Part shown: positions 20,090-31,517 of the stretch, piece by piece
Layout: the number at the start of each line of letters is the position of its first letter
Numbering within the stretch: the stretch's first letter is position 1
From: Cytophagales bacterium
GTDB taxonomy: Bacteria; Bacteroidota; Bacteroidia; Cytophagales; Cyclobacteriaceae
NCBI GenBank assembly: GCA_003500135.1
Contig: DNTA01000280.1
Coordinates: 1-40,403 of the forward strand
Length of the DNA: 40,403 nucleotides
Direction of reading: 5' to 3'
Program-made: the position numbers and the translations under genes
Notes under the pieces: generated by a model
What the model was told of the DNA's origin: nothing
Databases searched by the model: none
The model's input: the letters and a program-made list of their open reading frames with translations, nothing else

Positions 20090-23000
20090 CTATTCTTTTA
20101 TGTTAGAAAACTCCTTTTTTGATTCAACCAAAGTGTCGTATTCCTCTTTAGATCCAACCACAATTTGCTGATAGTCGCGCATACCGGTACCGGCAGGAAT
20201 TAGGTGGCCAACAATCACATTTTCTTTCAAACCGATAAGCTGGTCTCGTTTTCCACGGATAGAAGCCTCGCTCAGTACTTTTGTGGTTTCCTGGAAAGAA
20301 GCTGCTGATACCCAGCTCTCTGTTCCGAGCGAAGCCTGTGTGATACCTTGTAAGGTGGGTTTCGAAACCGCTGCCTGTGCGTCACGCACTTTAACCTGTT
20401 TCAAATCCCTTCTTCTCAAATTGGAATTTTCGTCACGCAGTCTTCGGGTACTAATGATCTGGCCTTCTTTTAAGTTTTCTGAATCCATTTTGTCTTCCAC
20501 TACTTTCATATCCAGAATCCGATCATTTTCTTCGAAAAATACCAATTTGTCGACGATCTGACCAGGAAGGAAGTTGGTATCTCCCGGGTCCATGATCTCT
20601 ACCTTCTGCATCATTTGTCGAACAATGGTTTCGATGTGCTTATCATTGATTTTCACACCTTGCAATCGATATACTTCCTGGATCTCATTGACCAGATACT
20701 CCTGCACTGCAGTTGGCCCTTTGATCGCAAGAATATCCGCAGGTGTAATAGCTCCATCTGAAAGAGGCATTCCTGCTCTTACAAAGTCATTATCCTGTAC
20801 AAGAATATGTTTAGACAAAGGCACGAGGTAACGTTTTTTTACACCATCTTTGGATTCAATGAATATCTCACGATTACCTCTCTTGATACCACCATATGTC
20901 ACTACTCCATCTATTTCACTTACTACTGCAGGATTTGATGGGTTTCTTGCTTCAAAAAGCTCAGTTACTCTAGGTAGACCTCCAGTTATATCACGTGACT
21001 TACCTATTGTTCTAGGAATCTTGGCAAGTACTTTACCTGCTTTGATAATTGCTCCATTGTCCACTGCAATATGCGATCCGACCGGAATGTTATATGATTT
21101 GACCTCCTCTCCGTTCTTATCTGTTACAACCAGCGCCGGATTCTTCGTTTTGTCTTTGGTATCGACAATTACTTTTTCACGGTGACCGGTTTGTTCATCA
21201 GAAATTTCCTTGAACGTAATACCTTCTTCAATAGCGGAATATTCAATTTTTCCGTCATACTCAGAAAGAATTACAGCATTGTAAGGGTCCCAGTTACACA
21301 ACTCCTGACCTTTTTCTACCTTATCTCCTTCTTTCACTTTAAGGAAAGCGCCATAAGGTACATGATTACTGATCAAAACTTTTTTACTCTTAGGCTCAAT
21401 AATCTTGATTTCACCTGAGCGCCCCATTGCAATGTTGTCTTTCTTACCCCCTTCGTCGGTAGTAGCAATCGATCTTAAGTCTTCAAATTCTACAACACCT
21501 TCGAACTTAGCTTTAATGTTGGCATCAACTGCTATATTTGAGGCTGTACCACCCACGTGAAATGTTCTCAATGTCAACTGAGTGCCCGGTTCACCTATTG
21601 ACTGCGCGGCAATTACACCTACAGACTCACCTCTTTGTACCATTTTATTGGTTGCAAGGTTAGTTCCGTAGCATCGCGAACATACGCCTTGCTTTGCTTC
21701 GCATGTCAATACAGAACGTATTTCTACTTCTTCTATGCTCGTTTCGTCGATCTGGCGGGCAACTTCCTCAGTAATCTCGGTGTTTGCCGGAATAATTAAT
21801 TCATCAGTTACCGGATCGTATACGTCATGAACCGTTACGCGTCCTAAAATTCGCTCAGAAAGCGGCTCGACTATATCTTCATTATCCTTAAGAGCTGTAA
21901 CCGTGATACCCCTTAGTGTACCACAATCTTCTTCATTTACCACTACATCCTGTGCAACATCAACCAAACGACGTGTCAGATAACCGGCGTCAGCAGTTTT
22001 AAGCGCCGTATCTGCCAAACCTTTTCGGGCGCCGTGAGTAGAAATAAAGTACTCGATCACATCCAACCCTTCTTTGAAATTTGAAAGAATTGGGTTTTCA
22101 ATGATTTCACCAACAGAACCCATAAGGTTTTTCTGAGGCTTGGCCATCAGCCCTCGCATACCTCCAAGCTGACGAATTTGCTCTCTTGACCCTCTCGCAC
22201 CCGAGTGCATCATCATATAGATCGAGTTGAATCCCTGATGCTGCTCTTCAAGCTGCTTCATCAAACTACTGGTTATCTGCGAATTAACCCGGGTCCAGAT
22301 ATCAATCACCTGATTGTATCGCTCATTATCTGTTATGAGTCCCATGTAGTAGTTATTCCAAACCGCATCTACTTCTTCTACGGCACCGTGAACAAGTTCT
22401 TCTTTATTCTCAGGAACCAAAATATCTCCCAGACCCATTGAAAGGCCTCCTTTATAGGCTGACTGGAATCCAAGTTCTTTTATATCATCAAGGAAATGTG
22501 CAGTGCGTGCCATTCCGGCGATGCTATGCACCAGTGAAATGATTTTCTGCAACTTCTTCTTTGTAAGTAATTCATTTACGAAACCGACGCTTTCAGGAAC
22601 AAATTGATTGAATATAACCCGCCCGGCAACTGTTTCGATTACTTTCGTTTCCAGTTCACCATTTTCATTGCGTACTTTAGTCCGCACTTTGATGTGGGCA
22701 TGCTTGGAAAGAACTCCTTCATTGATGGCAATGATCACTTCCTCTGCAGAATAAAAGGTCATGCCTTCTCCTTTAACAGGATGATCATCTGTACTTTTTC
22801 TGCCTTTGGTTACATAATACAACCCAAGTACCATGTCTTGGGAAGGTACGGCAATAGGAGCGCCATTGGCCGGATTCAGAATGTTGTGTGAAGATAACAT
22901 CAACATGGAGGCTTCCAAAACAGCCTCCTGGCCTAATGGTACGTGAACCGCCATTTGGTCACCATCAAAGTCGGCGTTAAATGCCGTACAGGTTAGCGGG

Positions 23001-24391
23001 TGGAGTTGTATGGCTTTACCCTCTATCAATTTTGGTTGGAAAGCCTGGATACCTAGACGGTGAAGTGTCGGCGCTCGGTTAAGCATAACCGGATGACCTT
23101 TTAACACGTTTTCCAGAATATCCCAAACCACAGGGTCTTTTCGATCAACAATTTTCTTTGCCGATTTTACTGTTTTTACTATGCCCCGCTCTATAAGCTT
23201 CCTGATGATGAATGGCTTGAATAATTCCGCTGCCATATTTTTTGGCAAGCCGCATTCATGCATTTTCAATTCAGGACCAACTACAATTACTGAACGACCA
23301 GAGTAGTCAACCCTTTTACCCAACAGGTTTTGACGGAACCGACCCTGCTTACCTTTTAGCATATCACTAAGTGATTTCAACGCGCGGTTTCCGTCCGATC
23401 TAACTGCATTTACTTTTCTGGAGTTATCGAATAATGAGTCTACGGCCTCCTGAAGCATCCTTTTTTCGTTTCGGAGAATCACCTCAGGCGCTTTGATATC
23501 AATAAGCCTTTTCAGGCGATTGTTTCTGATAATTACCCTTCTGTAGAGGTCATTTAAATCTGATGTTGCAAAGCGGCCGCCATCCAAAGGTACAAGTGGG
23601 CGCAATTCAGGAGGTATTACCGGAACCATTCTGATGACCATCCACTCAGGTCGGTTTTCGATTCTGGTACGAGCATCCCTAAACGCCTCAACTACTTTTA
23701 ATCGCTTAAGCGCTTCGGCCTTTCTTTGTTGAGAAGTGTCGGTAGCTGCCTGGTGTCGAAGACTGTAAGAAAGGTCATCGAGTTCTATTCTTGAAAGCAG
23801 CATTTCGAGCGCTTCTGCACCCATTTTAGCGATGAACTTATCCGGATTGTCGTCATCAAGCTGTTGGTTCTCCCTTGGCAATTTATCGAGTATATCCAGA
23901 TACTCGTCTTCAGTGAGGAAGTCCATATGGCTTATTCCGTCTTCAGCTTTTATACCGGGCTGAATTACCACATAACGCTCATAATAAATGATCTGATCCA
24001 GTTTTTTGGTAGGTAAACCGAGCAAATATCCAATTTTATTAGGAAGTGATCGGAAATACCAGATATGGGCTACCGGAACTACCAGTTCGATGTGTCCCAT
24101 TCTTTCGCGGCGAACTTTCTTTTCTGTAACTTCAACACCACACCGGTCACATATGATCCCTTTGTAGCGAATTCGTTTATATTTACCGCAATGACATTCC
24201 CAGTCCTTTACAGGCCCGAATATTCTTTCGCAGAACAGGCCTCCCATCTCAGGTTTATATGTCCTGTAGTTGATGGTTTCAGGCTGGGTTACCTCACCAT
24301 GAGAGCTTTCAAGTATCGACTCCGGGGAGGCAAGACTAATTGTTACCGACGAAAAGTCGCTTTTAATCTTCTTGTTTTTTCTGAATGCCAT
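20090..24391 (-). CDS. rpoC: RNA polymerase beta-prime subunit
   Basis: Beta-prime carries the catalytic Mg site of RNA polymerase. It is 1433 aa, full length. The N-terminal zinc site has C66, C68, C81 and C84. The active-site motif NADFDGD is at 472-478 (D474, D476 and D478 bind Mg). The trigger-loop region includes [11 protein letters not shown]. The second zinc site uses CGTLRG and [11 protein letters not shown]. The C-terminal [20 protein letters not shown] closes the protein. It begins 33 bases after the rpoB stop and is followed by the DUF3467 gene. Confidence 0.99.
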   Translation of the reverse strand: MAFRKNKKIKSDFSSVTISLASPESILESSHGEVTQPETINYRTYKPEMGGLFCERIFGPVKDWECHCGKYKRIRYKGIICDRCGVEVTEKKVRRERMGHIELVVPVAHIWYFRSLPNKIGYLLGLPTKKLDQIIYYERYVVIQPGIKAEDGISHMDFLTEDEYLDILDKLPRENQQLDDDNPDKFIAKMGAEALEMLLSRIELDDLSYSLRHQAATDTSQQRKAEALKRLKVVEAFRDARTRIENRPEWMVIRMVPVIPPELRPLVPLDGGRFATSDLNDLYRRVIIRNNRLKRLIDIKAPEVILRNEKRMLQEAVDSLFDNSRKVNAVRSDGNRALKSLSDMLKGKQGRFRQNLLGKRVDYSGRSVIVVGPELKMHECGLPKNMAAELFKPFIIRKLIERGIVKTVKSAKKIVDRKDPVVWDILENVLKGHPVMLNRAPTLHRLGIQAFQPKLIEGKAIQLHPLTCTAFNADFDGDQMAVHVPLGQEAVLEASMLMLSSHNILNPANGAPIAVPSQDMVLGLYYVTKGRKSTDDHPVKGEGMTFYSAEEVIIAINEGVLSKHAHIKVRTKVRNENGELETKVIETVAGRVIFNQFVPESVGFVNELLTKKKLQKIISLVHSIAGMARTAHFLDDIKELGFQSAYKGGLSMGLGDILVPENKEELVHGAVEEVDAVWNNYYMGLITDNERYNQVIDIWTRVNSQITSSLMKQLEEQHQGFNSIYMMMHSGARGSREQIRQLGGMRGLMAKPQKNLMGSVGEIIENPILSNFKEGLDVIEYFISTHGARKGLADTALKTADAGYLTRRLVDVAQDVVVNEEDCGTLRGITVTALKDNEDIVEPLSERILGRVTVHDVYDPVTDELIIPANTEITEEVARQIDETSIEEVEIRSVLTCEAKQGVCSRCYGTNLATNKMVQRGESVGVIAAQSIGEPGTQLTLRTFHVGGTASNIAVDANIKAKFEGVVEFEDLRSIATTDEGGKKDNIAMGRSGEIKIIEPKSKKVLISNHVPYGAFLKVKEGDKVEKGQELCNWDPYNAVILSEYDGKIEYSAIEEGITFKEISDEQTGHREKVIVDTKDKTKNPALVVTDKNGEEVKSYNIPVGSHIAVDNGAIIKAGKVLAKIPRTIGKSRDITGGLPRVTELFEARNPSNPAVVSEIDGVVTYGGIKRGNREIFIESKDGVKKRYLVPLSKHILVQDNDFVRAGMPLSDGAITPADILAIKGPTAVQEYLVNEIQEVYRLQGVKINDKHIETIVRQMMQKVEIMDPGDTNFLPGQIVDKLVFFEENDRILDMKVVEDKMDSENLKEGQIISTRRLRDENSNLRRRDLKQVKVRDAQAAVSKPTLQGITQASLGTESWVSAASFQETTKVLSEASIRGKRDQLIGLKENVIVGHLIPAGTGMRDYQQIVVGSKEEYDTLVESKKEFSNIKE

Positions 24392-24424
24392 AATAAATTA
24401 GGTCTATTGACTAAATGGTCGTTC

Positions 24425-27400
24425 TTAATCTAATGTAATTTCAAGCGCCAAACCTCTCAACTCATGAATCAATACGTTGAATGATTCAGGGATATTTGGC
24501 TTATGCATATTTTCACCTTTTACAATGGCTTCGTATGCTTTTGCACGGCCTATAACGTCGTCAGATTTAACTGTGAGCATTTCCTGGAGCACGTTGGACG
24601 CACCGAAGGCCTCAAGCGCCCATACCTCCATTTCACCAAAGCGTTGTCCACCAAACTGTGCCTTACCACCCAATGGCTGTTGTGTGATAAGTGAGTATGG
24701 TCCGATAGACCGGGCGTGCATCTTGTCATCAACAAGGTGACCCAATTTCAGCATGTATATTATACCTACTGTTACCGGTTGATCGAATCTATCACCTGTT
24801 AGTCCATCGAATAAGTAGGCCCTACCAAAATCCGGCAGGTTAGCTTCTTTTAGCTCAACTTCTACTTCTTCTATTGAGGCGCCGTCAAATATTGGTGTAG
24901 CGTATTTTCTACCCAGCTTTTCACCTGCCCAACCGAGTACGGTCTCGTAAATCTGGCCGATATTCATCCTCGATGGTACACCTAATGGGTTCAATACAAT
25001 GTCTACCGGTGTACCGTCTTCCAGGAAGGGCATATCTTCTTCACGAACGATTTTGGCTACCACACCTTTATTTCCGTGTCGGCCCGCCATTTTATCACCA
25101 ACTTTAAGCTTACGTTTTTTAGCAACATAAACCTTGGCCAGTTTCACAATACCTGCAGGCAGTTCATCACCTACTTCCAGGGTAAACCTTTCTCGTTTAA
25201 ACTTACCGGCAATATCATTTCGCTTCTTGCTGTAGCTTTTTACAAGCTTGAAAATCAGATCATTAATATGCTCGTCATCCGTCCACCCATCCAGCAACAG
25301 ATCAGAAATGAGGTTTACTTCCTCCGGTACGTTGTAATTGCTTTCATCCCTGTAGATATTTTTATCGGGAAATAAATTGTTGGCAATTACATTGGCAGAA
25401 AACTTAACTCCTTTACTTATTATTTCGTCGCCAAATTTATGCTTTACCCCTTTTGAAGTTTTGCCTTCCAGAAGTTTGGCAAGTTTGGCAATAATCTGGT
25501 CTCTTAGCTTCAGTAAGTCTTTTGAATATTGGGCTTTTAATGCTTCAACCTCTTTTTTGGATTTTGCACGAAGTTCCTTATCCTTTTTCGGCCGTGAGAA
25601 AAGTTTGGTATCGATCACCACACCTTCCAGAGATGGAGGCGCCTTCATGGAAGCATCTTTCACGTCGCCTGCTTTATCGCCAAAAATGGCCCTGAGTAAT
25701 TTTTCTTCAGGAGTTGGATCAGTTTCGCCTTTAGGGGTAATTTTACCTACCAGTATATCGCCTTCCCTGATTTCGGCGCCTACACGAATGATGCCGTTTT
25801 CGTCAAGATGCTTGACGGCTTCCTCACTGACATTAGGGATTTCAGAAGTAAGTTCTTCTTCACCTCGCTTGGTATCGCGTACTTCCAGCTCAAACTCTTC
25901 AATGTGCAATGAGGTGAAAATATCCTGGCGAACTACCTTTTCTGATATTACGATCGCATCTTCGAAGTTGTAACCTTGCCATGGCATGAAGGCCACTTTC
26001 AGGTTTCGACCCAATGCAAGTTCTCCACTTTCAGTAGCGTAGCCTTCGCAAAGGATTTGATCTTTTACTACAAGGTCGCCTTTCTTTACGATTGGCGTAA
26101 GGTTTATACATGTATCCTGGTTGGTCCTTCTGAATTTTGTAAGCTTATATGTCCTGAGTTCTTCGTCAAAATTAATTAGCTCTTCTTCATCAGTAAGATC
26201 GTATTTTATTATAATTTTAGTGGCATCGACATATTCAACTACCCCTGGGCCTTCAGCAGAGATCAATGCCCTACTATCCAAAGCTACCCTTTTCTCAAGT
26301 CCAGTTCCCACAATTGGAGCGTCGGCCCTCAACAATGGCACTGCCTGGCGTTGCATGTTTGACCCCATGAGTGCACGGTTTGCATCATCGTGTTCCAGGA
26401 AAGGAATAAGAGATGCTGCCACAGATACAATTTGGTTAGGGGCAATATCCATGTAGGTAACTTTATCCGCTTCCATAAGCGGGAAGTCACCTTCATATCT
26501 CGATTTTACTTTATCGTTCAGGAATTCACCGCCATCGGATAGTGGTGCATTTGCCTGAGCAATGTAATGTGTATCCTCTTCTTCAGCAGTCAGGTATTTA
26601 ACATTGCCTGACATATCAACTTGTCCTTCTTTAGATTCACGGTATGGGGTTTCAATGAATCCCATATTGTTCACTTTGGCGTGAACGCAAAGTGAGGAAA
26701 TCAAACCAATGTTCGGGCCTTCAGGTGTTTCAATGGTACATAAACGACCGTAGTGAGTGTAGTGAACGTCACGTACTTCGAAACCGGCCCTTTCTCTCGA
26801 CAGCCCTCCCGGACCTAATGCCGACATTCTTCGCTTGTGGGTAATTTCGGCAAGCGGGTTTGTCTGGTCCATGAACTGAGACAGCTGATTGGTACCGAAG
26901 AAAGAATTGATTACTGACGACAGCGTTCTTGCATTGATCAGGTCAACAGGTTTAAAGTCTTCATTGTCCCTGACGTTCATTCTTTCTTTGATCGTTCTTG
27001 CCATACGAGCAAGGCCCACACCAAATTGGCTGTAAAGCTGCTCTCCAACCGTTCTCACACGGCGATTGGAAAGGTGGTCAATATCATCCACAACAGCTTT
27101 TGAGTTGATCAGGCCGATCAGATATTTTACAATAAGAATGATATCATCCTTGGTCAGTACCTTGACCTCAGAATCAATATCAAGCCCAAGTTTTTTGTTT
27201 ATCCTGTAGCGCCCTACTTCGCCGAGGTCATATCTCTTATCACTGAAAAACAAACTCTGGATAATATCTCGAGCTGTTTGTTCATCAGGAGCCTCTGAGT
27301 TTCTAAGTTGACGATATATTTGTTCTACCGCTTCTTTCTCAGAATTCGAATTATCTTTTTGCAGGGTATTGTAGATGATCTGGTAGTCGGCTATATTGAT

Positions 27401-28297
27401 ATCTTCCTTGTGAAGGATAATTGATCTAGTACCAGAATCAAGAATGGTCTCTATATCATCTTCTTCAAGAACATGGTCACGCTCTAACAACACCTCATTT
27501 CGGTCGATTGACACCACTTCGCCGGTATCTTCATCAACAAAGTCCTCAGTCCATGTTCTTAGAACTCTTGCTGCCAGCTTTCTACCTACTATTTTTTTCA
27601 GGTTTTTTTTTGAAGCATCAATTTCTTCGGATAGGCCGAAGAGATCGAGGATATCTTTATCAGATCCCCAACCGATGGCCCTTAATAGGGTAGTTACCGG
27701 GAATTTCTTTTTTCGGTCGATGTAAGCATACATGACATTGTTAACGTCAGTAGCGAACTCGATCCAGGATCCTTTGAAAGGAATAATTCTTGCGGAGTAG
27801 AGCGTGGTACCATTGGTGTGCTTACTTTGGGCAAAGAATACACCAGGCGACCTATGTAACTGTGATACAATAACTCGTTCCGCACCATTTATTATAAAAG
27901 ACCCTTTTGCCGTCATGTAGGGAATATTTCCCAAAAACACTTCTTGTTCGATGGTTTCGAAATCTTCATTGTCCTCATCGTTACAAGATAGTCGGAGTTT
28001 GGCCTTTAAAGGCACTGAATAGGTCAGACCTCTGTCGATACACTCATCTACCGTGTATTTGGGAGGGTCTACCAAATAATCAATAAATTCCAGGACAAAG
28101 TTTTCCCTAGAGTCGGTAATGGGGAAGTTCTCGCTGAAAACTTTAAACAGGCCTTCCTGTGTTCTTTTTTCAGCGGGTGTTTCCAGCTGAAAAAAGTCTT
28201 TAAAGGATTTGAGTTGAACGTCGAGGAAGTCCGGGTAATCGATTACCGTTTTGATAGAGGAAAAATTTTTTCTCTCTGATGACTTAGTTGTAGCCAA
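24425..28297 (-). CDS. rpoB: RNA polymerase beta subunit (TTG start)
   Basis: Beta forms the second half of the polymerase cleft and is the target of rifampicin. It is 1290 aa. The rifampicin region (about 26.8-26.9 kb) reads [20 protein letters not shown] followed by [16 protein letters not shown]; Ser and His at the common resistance positions are wild type. The C-terminal [18 protein letters not shown] is intact. The start must be TTG at 28297: an in-frame stop lies five codons upstream with no ATG or GTG between, and the first downstream Met is far inside the conserved region. The resulting N terminus ([20 protein letters not shown]) looks normal for the phylum. Confidence 0.98.
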   Translation of the reverse strand: MATTKSSERKNFSSIKTVIDYPDFLDVQLKSFKDFFQLETPAEKRTQEGLFKVFSENFPITDSRENFVLEFIDYLVDPPKYTVDECIDRGLTYSVPLKAKLRLSCNDEDNEDFETIEQEVFLGNIPYMTAKGSFIINGAERVIVSQLHRSPGVFFAQSKHTNGTTLYSARIIPFKGSWIEFATDVNNVMYAYIDRKKKFPVTTLLRAIGWGSDKDILDLFGLSEEIDASKKNLKKIVGRKLAARVLRTWTEDFVDEDTGEVVSIDRNEVLLERDHVLEEDDIETILDSGTRSIILHKEDINIADYQIIYNTLQKDNSNSEKEAVEQIYRQLRNSEAPDEQTARDIIQSLFFSDKRYDLGEVGRYRINKKLGLDIDSEVKVLTKDDIILIVKYLIGLINSKAVVDDIDHLSNRRVRTVGEQLYSQFGVGLARMARTIKERMNVRDNEDFKPVDLINARTLSSVINSFFGTNQLSQFMDQTNPLAEITHKRRMSALGPGGLSRERAGFEVRDVHYTHYGRLCTIETPEGPNIGLISSLCVHAKVNNMGFIETPYRESKEGQVDMSGNVKYLTAEEEDTHYIAQANAPLSDGGEFLNDKVKSRYEGDFPLMEADKVTYMDIAPNQIVSVAASLIPFLEHDDANRALMGSNMQRQAVPLLRADAPIVGTGLEKRVALDSRALISAEGPGVVEYVDATKIIIKYDLTDEEELINFDEELRTYKLTKFRRTNQDTCINLTPIVKKGDLVVKDQILCEGYATESGELALGRNLKVAFMPWQGYNFEDAIVISEKVVRQDIFTSLHIEEFELEVRDTKRGEEELTSEIPNVSEEAVKHLDENGIIRVGAEIREGDILVGKITPKGETDPTPEEKLLRAIFGDKAGDVKDASMKAPPSLEGVVIDTKLFSRPKKDKELRAKSKKEVEALKAQYSKDLLKLRDQIIAKLAKLLEGKTSKGVKHKFGDEIISKGVKFSANVIANNLFPDKNIYRDESNYNVPEEVNLISDLLLDGWTDDEHINDLIFKLVKSYSKKRNDIAGKFKRERFTLEVGDELPAGIVKLAKVYVAKKRKLKVGDKMAGRHGNKGVVAKIVREEDMPFLEDGTPVDIVLNPLGVPSRMNIGQIYETVLGWAGEKLGRKYATPIFDGASIEEVEVELKEANLPDFGRAYLFDGLTGDRFDQPVTVGIIYMLKLGHLVDDKMHARSIGPYSLITQQPLGGKAQFGGQRFGEMEVWALEAFGASNVLQEMLTVKSDDVIGRAKAYEAIVKGENMHKPNIPESFNVLIHELRGLALEITLD

Positions 28298-28332
28298 GGC
28301 GTTATTTGTTTAGTGACCTTAAAATATGACCT

Positions 28333-28354
28333 GACATAGTATTTTCACTATGCC
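28333..28354 (-). other. Hairpin in the rpoB leader
   Basis: On the minus strand GGCATAGT and ACTATGTC pair as 8 bp (one G-U) around a 6-base loop GAAAAT. No T-run follows, so it is not a terminator. It lies about 35 bases before the rpoB start. It has the same size and geometry as the hairpin at 28382-28403. It could be a processing site, a protein-binding site or an mRNA stabiliser. Confidence 0.5.
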
Positions 28355-28377
28355 AAATAGGAGTATATACAAACAGG

Positions 28378-28403
28378 AAAAGACCTGACTGTATGGTCAG
28401 GCC
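28378..28403 (-). terminator. Partial terminator (attenuator) between rplL and rpoB
   Basis: GGCCTGAC and GTCAGGTC pair as 8 bp (one G-U) around a 6-base loop, followed on the minus strand by TTTTCC. The short T-run suggests partial termination. That would lower rpoBC expression relative to the L10/L12 genes, as the rplL-rpoB attenuator does in E. coli. No matching promoter is seen in the gap, so rpoB probably depends on read-through. Confidence 0.5.
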
Positions 28404-28412
28404 CGTCCTATA

Positions 28413-28434
28413 ACCAATTTCATATTGAAATGGT
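28413..28434 (-). other. Hairpin just after the rplL stop
   Basis: ACCATTTCA and TGAAATTGGT pair on the minus strand with a single bulged base and a 3-base loop. The hairpin starts 6 bases after the rplL stop. It has no T-run directly after it. Together with the two hairpins downstream it makes the 142-base gap highly structured. Confidence 0.4.
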
Positions 28435-28439
28435 CAATT

Positions 28440-28820
28440 TTATTTAAGCTCTACTTCTGCTCCAGCTTCTTCAAGTTGTTTCTTAAGACCTTCTGCTTCG
28501 TCTTTATCTACACCTTCTTTAATTGCTTTAGGAGCGCCATCAACTAATTCTTTAGCTTCTTTCAGCCCAAGACCAGTTAATTCTTTTACAGCTTTGACAA
28601 CTGCAAGTTTCGCAGCGCCTGCAGATTTCAACACAACATCGAATGATGATTGTTCTTCTGCTCCACCATCTTCACCACCGGCACCACCAGCAACCATTAC
28701 CGGAGCAGCCGCAGCAGCAGGCTCAATCCCATATTCTTCTTTCAGGATATCAGCTAATTCGTTTACTTCTTTAACAGTTAAGTTTACTAACTGTTCTGCG
28801 AAAGCTTTAAGATCTGCCAT
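28440..28820 (-). CDS. rplL: Large ribosomal subunit protein L7/L12
   Basis: L7/L12 forms the flexible stalk that recruits and activates translational GTPases. It is 126 aa. The N-terminal dimerisation domain (about 1-32) is followed by an Ala/Gly-rich hinge with [19 protein letters not shown]. The C-terminal domain (about 56-126) has [20 protein letters not shown] and [20 protein letters not shown]. It is 40 bases after rplJ. A structured gap separates it from rpoB. Confidence 0.98.
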   Translation of the reverse strand: MADLKAFAEQLVNLTVKEVNELADILKEEYGIEPAAAAAPVMVAGGAGGEDGGAEEQSSFDVVLKSAGAAKLAVVKAVKELTGLGLKEAKELVDGAPKAIKEGVDKDEAEGLKKQLEEAGAEVELK

Positions 28821-28860
28821 TTTTAAATTTACTTAATGAGTTTTACGATTAATTCTTAAT

Positions 28861-29394
28861 TTATTGTTCTCTTTCAGAAAGCGTTTTTACAATGCCCGCC
28901 AGTTTTGATTTGCCACTTGTAAGCGCTGAAACCACATTGTTGGCAGGTGATTGTAACAGGAAGATAATATCAGCGATAAGCTCATTTTTCGATTTGAGCT
29001 CACTGAGTGCGTTCAGCTGATTTTCGCCGATGAAGAGATCGGTATCGATGGAAGCGCCCTTAAACAACGGCTTTTCACCTCCTGTATTCTTTCTGTATTC
29101 TTTTAAAAGTTTTGCAGGTGCATTTCCAGCCTCTGGCGAGAAAATAATACCTGAAAACCCTTTCAAGACTGATTCGTCAAACGGAGTATAATCAGTATCC
29201 AGTTTGTCAAGCGCTTTTTTAATTAGCGTATTCTTAACAACCTTGTACTCAACTCCTTTTTTAAAGCATAATTCACGAAACTTGTTCACTTGTGCTACTG
29301 ACATTCCAGAAGCATCAGTAATATAGAAGTAATCAATAGATTTGAACTTCTCTATTAGTTCGTCAATTATGGCCGATTTTTCTTCCCTATTCAT
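28861..29394 (-). CDS. rplJ: Large ribosomal subunit protein L10
   Basis: L10 anchors the L12 stalk to 23S rRNA. It is 177 aa. The globular part includes FYITDASGMSVAQVNKFREL, YKVVKNTLIKKALDKL and the FSGIIFSPEAGNAPAKLLKE segment. A C-terminal helix (from about 150) would bind L12 dimers. Only 2 bases separate it from rplA, so the long L10-binding leader that regulates this gene in E. coli is absent from this spot. Confidence 0.97.
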   Translation of the reverse strand: MNREEKSAIIDELIEKFKSIDYFYITDASGMSVAQVNKFRELCFKKGVEYKVVKNTLIKKALDKLDTDYTPFDESVLKGFSGIIFSPEAGNAPAKLLKEYRKNTGGEKPLFKGASIDTDLFIGENQLNALSELKSKNELIADIIFLLQSPANNVVSALTSGKSKLAGIVKTLSEREQ

Positions 29395-29396
29395 AA

Positions 29397-30098
29397 TTAC
29401 AACCCAGCTACAGTATTTTTGTCAATTGTAATGCCCGGACTCATCGTACTAGATAGGTGAATACTTCTGAAGTACGTACCTTTAGCCGATGCAGGCTTAA
29501 GTTTTGCTATGGTTTGTAACATTTCAGTTACGTTGTCCACGATCTTGTTAGTATCGAAAGATACCTTGCCAATGCTAGTATGAATGATACCGAACTTATC
29601 TACTTTGAAGTCGATTTTACCCTGTTTTACTTCTTTAACAGCTTTACCAACTTCAAGGGTTACGGTACCTGATTTTGGGTTAGGCATTAGGCCTCTGGGC
29701 CCCAGTACCCTACCAAGTTTACCAACTTTGGCCATTACTGTTGGCATCGTGATGATCACATCAACGTCTGTCCAACCTCCTTCAATTTTCTTAATGTAGT
29801 CGTCCAGTCCAACATAATCTGCGCCGGCGTCTTTGGCTTCCTGCTCTTTGTCAGGACTACACAAAACAAGAACACGTACATCTTTACCTGTTCCATGAGG
29901 CAATGCCACAACGCCTCTCACCATTTGGTCGGCTTTTCTAGGGTCTACACCTAGTCGGATATCTAAGTCCACAGATGAGTCAAATTTGGTGAAAGAAATA
30001 TCTTTCAACACTTTTGCAGCATCTTCTATGGAATATTCCTTAGTGAAGTCGAACTTTTCCTTTATTGCTTTTTGATTCTTAGTGAGCTTGCCCATCAT
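29397..30098 (-). CDS. rplA: Large ribosomal subunit protein L1
   Basis: L1 forms the mobile stalk that guides deacylated tRNA out, and in many bacteria it represses its own operon. It is 233 aa with two tandem ATGs at the start. The family signature [20 protein letters not shown] is followed by PNPKSGTVT. The N-terminal [20 protein letters not shown] and C-terminal [18 protein letters not shown] are typical. It is 8 bases after rplK. Confidence 0.97.
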   Translation of the reverse strand: MMGKLTKNQKAIKEKFDFTKEYSIEDAAKVLKDISFTKFDSSVDLDIRLGVDPRKADQMVRGVVALPHGTGKDVRVLVLCSPDKEQEAKDAGADYVGLDDYIKKIEGGWTDVDVIITMPTVMAKVGKLGRVLGPRGLMPNPKSGTVTLEVGKAVKEVKQGKIDFKVDKFGIIHTSIGKVSFDTNKIVDNVTEMLQTIAKLKPASAKGTYFRSIHLSSTMSPGITIDKNTVAGL

Positions 30099-30106
30099 TC
30101 AAATTT

Positions 30107-30550
30107 TTAATTGTCCCAGGGAGCTTGGCCTTGAACCGTTATACCCATACTTCTTGCAGTACCTGCCACCATTCTCATGGCTGATTCTACTTCGAAGGCA
30201 TTTAGATCGGGTAGTTTGGTTTCAGCAATTTGCTTCACCTGATCCCATGTGACTTTTCCTACTTTGCTTCTGTTTGGCTCCGCAGAACCTTTTTTCAATT
30301 TTGCAGCTTCCAACAACAGTACTGCTGCCGGAGGTGTTTTTACTACAAAATCGAATGACTTATCTGAATAGATAGTCACCAAAACAGGTAAAAGCTGCCC
30401 TTGTTTCTCCTGTGTTCTGGCATTGAATTGCTTACAGAACTCCATAATATTGAGTCCTTTACTACCCAATGCCGGCCCCACCGGAGGTGATGGGTTTGCT
30501 GCCCCGCCTCTGATTTGTAATTTCAGATAACCAATGATCTCTTTAGCCAT
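30107..30550 (-). CDS. rplK: Large ribosomal subunit protein L11
   Basis: L11 is part of the GTPase-associated centre and the stringent-response sensor site. It is 147 aa. The proline-rich N-terminal motif [20 protein letters not shown] is present. The C-terminal RNA-binding domain has the signature [12 protein letters not shown] near its end. It is 4 bases after nusG, the conserved nusG-rplK-rplA order. Confidence 0.97.
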   Translation of the reverse strand: MAKEIIGYLKLQIRGGAANPSPPVGPALGSKGLNIMEFCKQFNARTQEKQGQLLPVLVTIYSDKSFDFVVKTPPAAVLLLEAAKLKKGSAEPNRSKVGKVTWDQVKQIAETKLPDLNAFEVESAMRMVAGTARSMGITVQGQAPWDN

Positions 30551-30554
30551 CTTG

Positions 30555-31112
30555 CTAATCTTGTTTTTCTACTTGCATGAAATTCAATTCAACAGGAGTA
30601 TTCCTGCCGAAGATCTTCACCATTACGTTGATCTTCTTCTTCTCATCAAACACTTCTTCTACAGTGCCCGTAAATCCGCTAAACGGACCATCCATTACCT
30701 TCACCGTTTCACCAACGATATAGGTCGTATAGGCTTTTTCTTCGAATTCTTCACTTTCATCAACCTTACCGAGTATCCTGTTGATTTCAGATTGACGGAG
30801 AGGAACCGGCACCTTTGAAGCCCCTGAACTATTGTTACCCAAAAACCCAATTACCCCGGGTATACTTGTAACAACGTGCATTGCTTCACCGTGCGAAAGA
30901 TCGGCAGACACCAATACATAACCGGGAAAGAAGTTGCGTTCACGAATCCTTTTCTTTCCGTTTCTCATCTCGTAGATTTTTTCAGAAGGAATGAGGACTT
31001 GTGGAATGTAATCTTCCAACCCTTGACGGGATATCTCGTTTTCCAGGTAAGATTTTACTTTCTTTTCCTGCCCACTGATAACCCTGATGACATACCATTT
31101 AAGTTCGCCCAT
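30555..31112 (-). CDS. nusG: Transcription termination/antitermination factor NusG
   Basis: NusG binds RNA polymerase and links it to Rho or to S10 on the leading ribosome. It is 185 aa. The NGN domain (about 4-110) starts [20 protein letters not shown] and has [14 protein letters not shown]. The KOW domain (about 132-165) has [20 protein letters not shown]. It is 21 bases after secE and 4 before rplK. Confidence 0.97.
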   Translation of the reverse strand: MGELKWYVIRVISGQEKKVKSYLENEISRQGLEDYIPQVLIPSEKIYEMRNGKKRIRERNFFPGYVLVSADLSHGEAMHVVTSIPGVIGFLGNNSSGASKVPVPLRQSEINRILGKVDESEEFEEKAYTTYIVGETVKVMDGPFSGFTGTVEEVFDEKKKINVMVKIFGRNTPVELNFMQVEKQD

Positions 31113-31133
31113 GGTGCGTGATGATTGTGATTT

Positions 31134-31322
31134 TTAGAATTCTTCGTAGAACCAGCGCATGACATTCTCGAAACCGAGATCCATTACATATATTACCAAG
31201 GCAAAGATCAGGGAAGCAACCAGCACAAGTATGGAGCTGTTTTGCAACTCATTTAACTTGGGCCAGCTGACCTTATACCTCAACTCGTCAAAAGACTCTA
31301 CAATGAAATTTTTCAGTTTCAC
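31134..31322 (-). CDS. secE: Preprotein translocase subunit SecE (GTG start)
   Basis: SecE clamps the two halves of the SecY channel in the inner membrane. It is 62 aa, the short single-span form. An amphipathic stretch with ELRYKVSWPKLNELQ precedes one hydrophobic span (about residues 30-50, SILVLVASLIFALVIYVMDL). The start codon is GTG; an in-frame stop lies seven codons upstream with no ATG between. It begins 22 bases after tRNA-Trp and precedes nusG, the usual order. Confidence 0.93.
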   Translation of the reverse strand: MKLKNFIVESFDELRYKVSWPKLNELQNSSILVLVASLIFALVIYVMDLGFENVMRWFYEEF

Positions 31323-31344
31323 GTTAATGGTGTTTTTAATTTAG

Positions 31345-31417
31345 CACGGGTGGTAGGACTCGAACCCACAGCCAACGGTTTTGGAGACCGCTACTCTACC
31401 AATTGAGCTACACCCGT
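31345..31417 (-). tRNA. tRNA-Trp (anticodon CCA)
   Basis: The 73-base gene folds as a cloverleaf. The acceptor arm ACGGGTG pairs with CACCCGT, the D arm is GCTC/GAGT-like, and the anticodon stem GCGGT/ACCGT has loop CTCCAAA, giving CCA. The T arm is GTGGG with TTCGAGT. The discriminator is G, as usual for Trp. CCA is not encoded. It lies between tuf and secE. Confidence 0.95.
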
Positions 31418-31428
31418 AAATTGGCCTG

Positions 31429-31460
31429 CAAAAATAGGCAAAAATTTAAATAGAAACAAA
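31429..31460 (-). promoter_or_regulatory. Promoter of tRNA-Trp-secE-nusG-rplKAJL-rpoBC
   Basis: On the minus strand TTTG (31457-31460) is followed after 20 bases by TATTTTTG (31429-31436), a full match to the Bacteroidota consensus. The start should be near 31423, only a few bases before the tRNA-Trp 5' end. The -33 box touches the foot of the tuf terminator hairpin. Confidence 0.75.
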
Positions 31461-31490
31461 TGCGTTTCCGATTAATATCGAAAACGCATT
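31459..31490 (-). terminator. Terminator after tuf
   Basis: A 14-bp stem (31459-31472 with 31477-31490) has a 4-base loop and lies 27 bases after the tuf stop. One pair is G-U on the minus strand but a C-A mismatch on the plus strand, so the structure is selected for the minus-strand transcript. The tail after it is T-rich (TGTTTCTATTT) but not a clean T-run. Confidence 0.7.
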
Positions 31491-31517
31491 GCTATCTATT
31501 GCTATATTTATCTATCC

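Noticed and set aside
25377..25973. A 198-codon open frame on the plus strand inside rpoB
   Set aside because: It lies fully antisense to the conserved rpoB coding region, has no family resemblance and is serine-rich, as expected for the complement of a coding strand.
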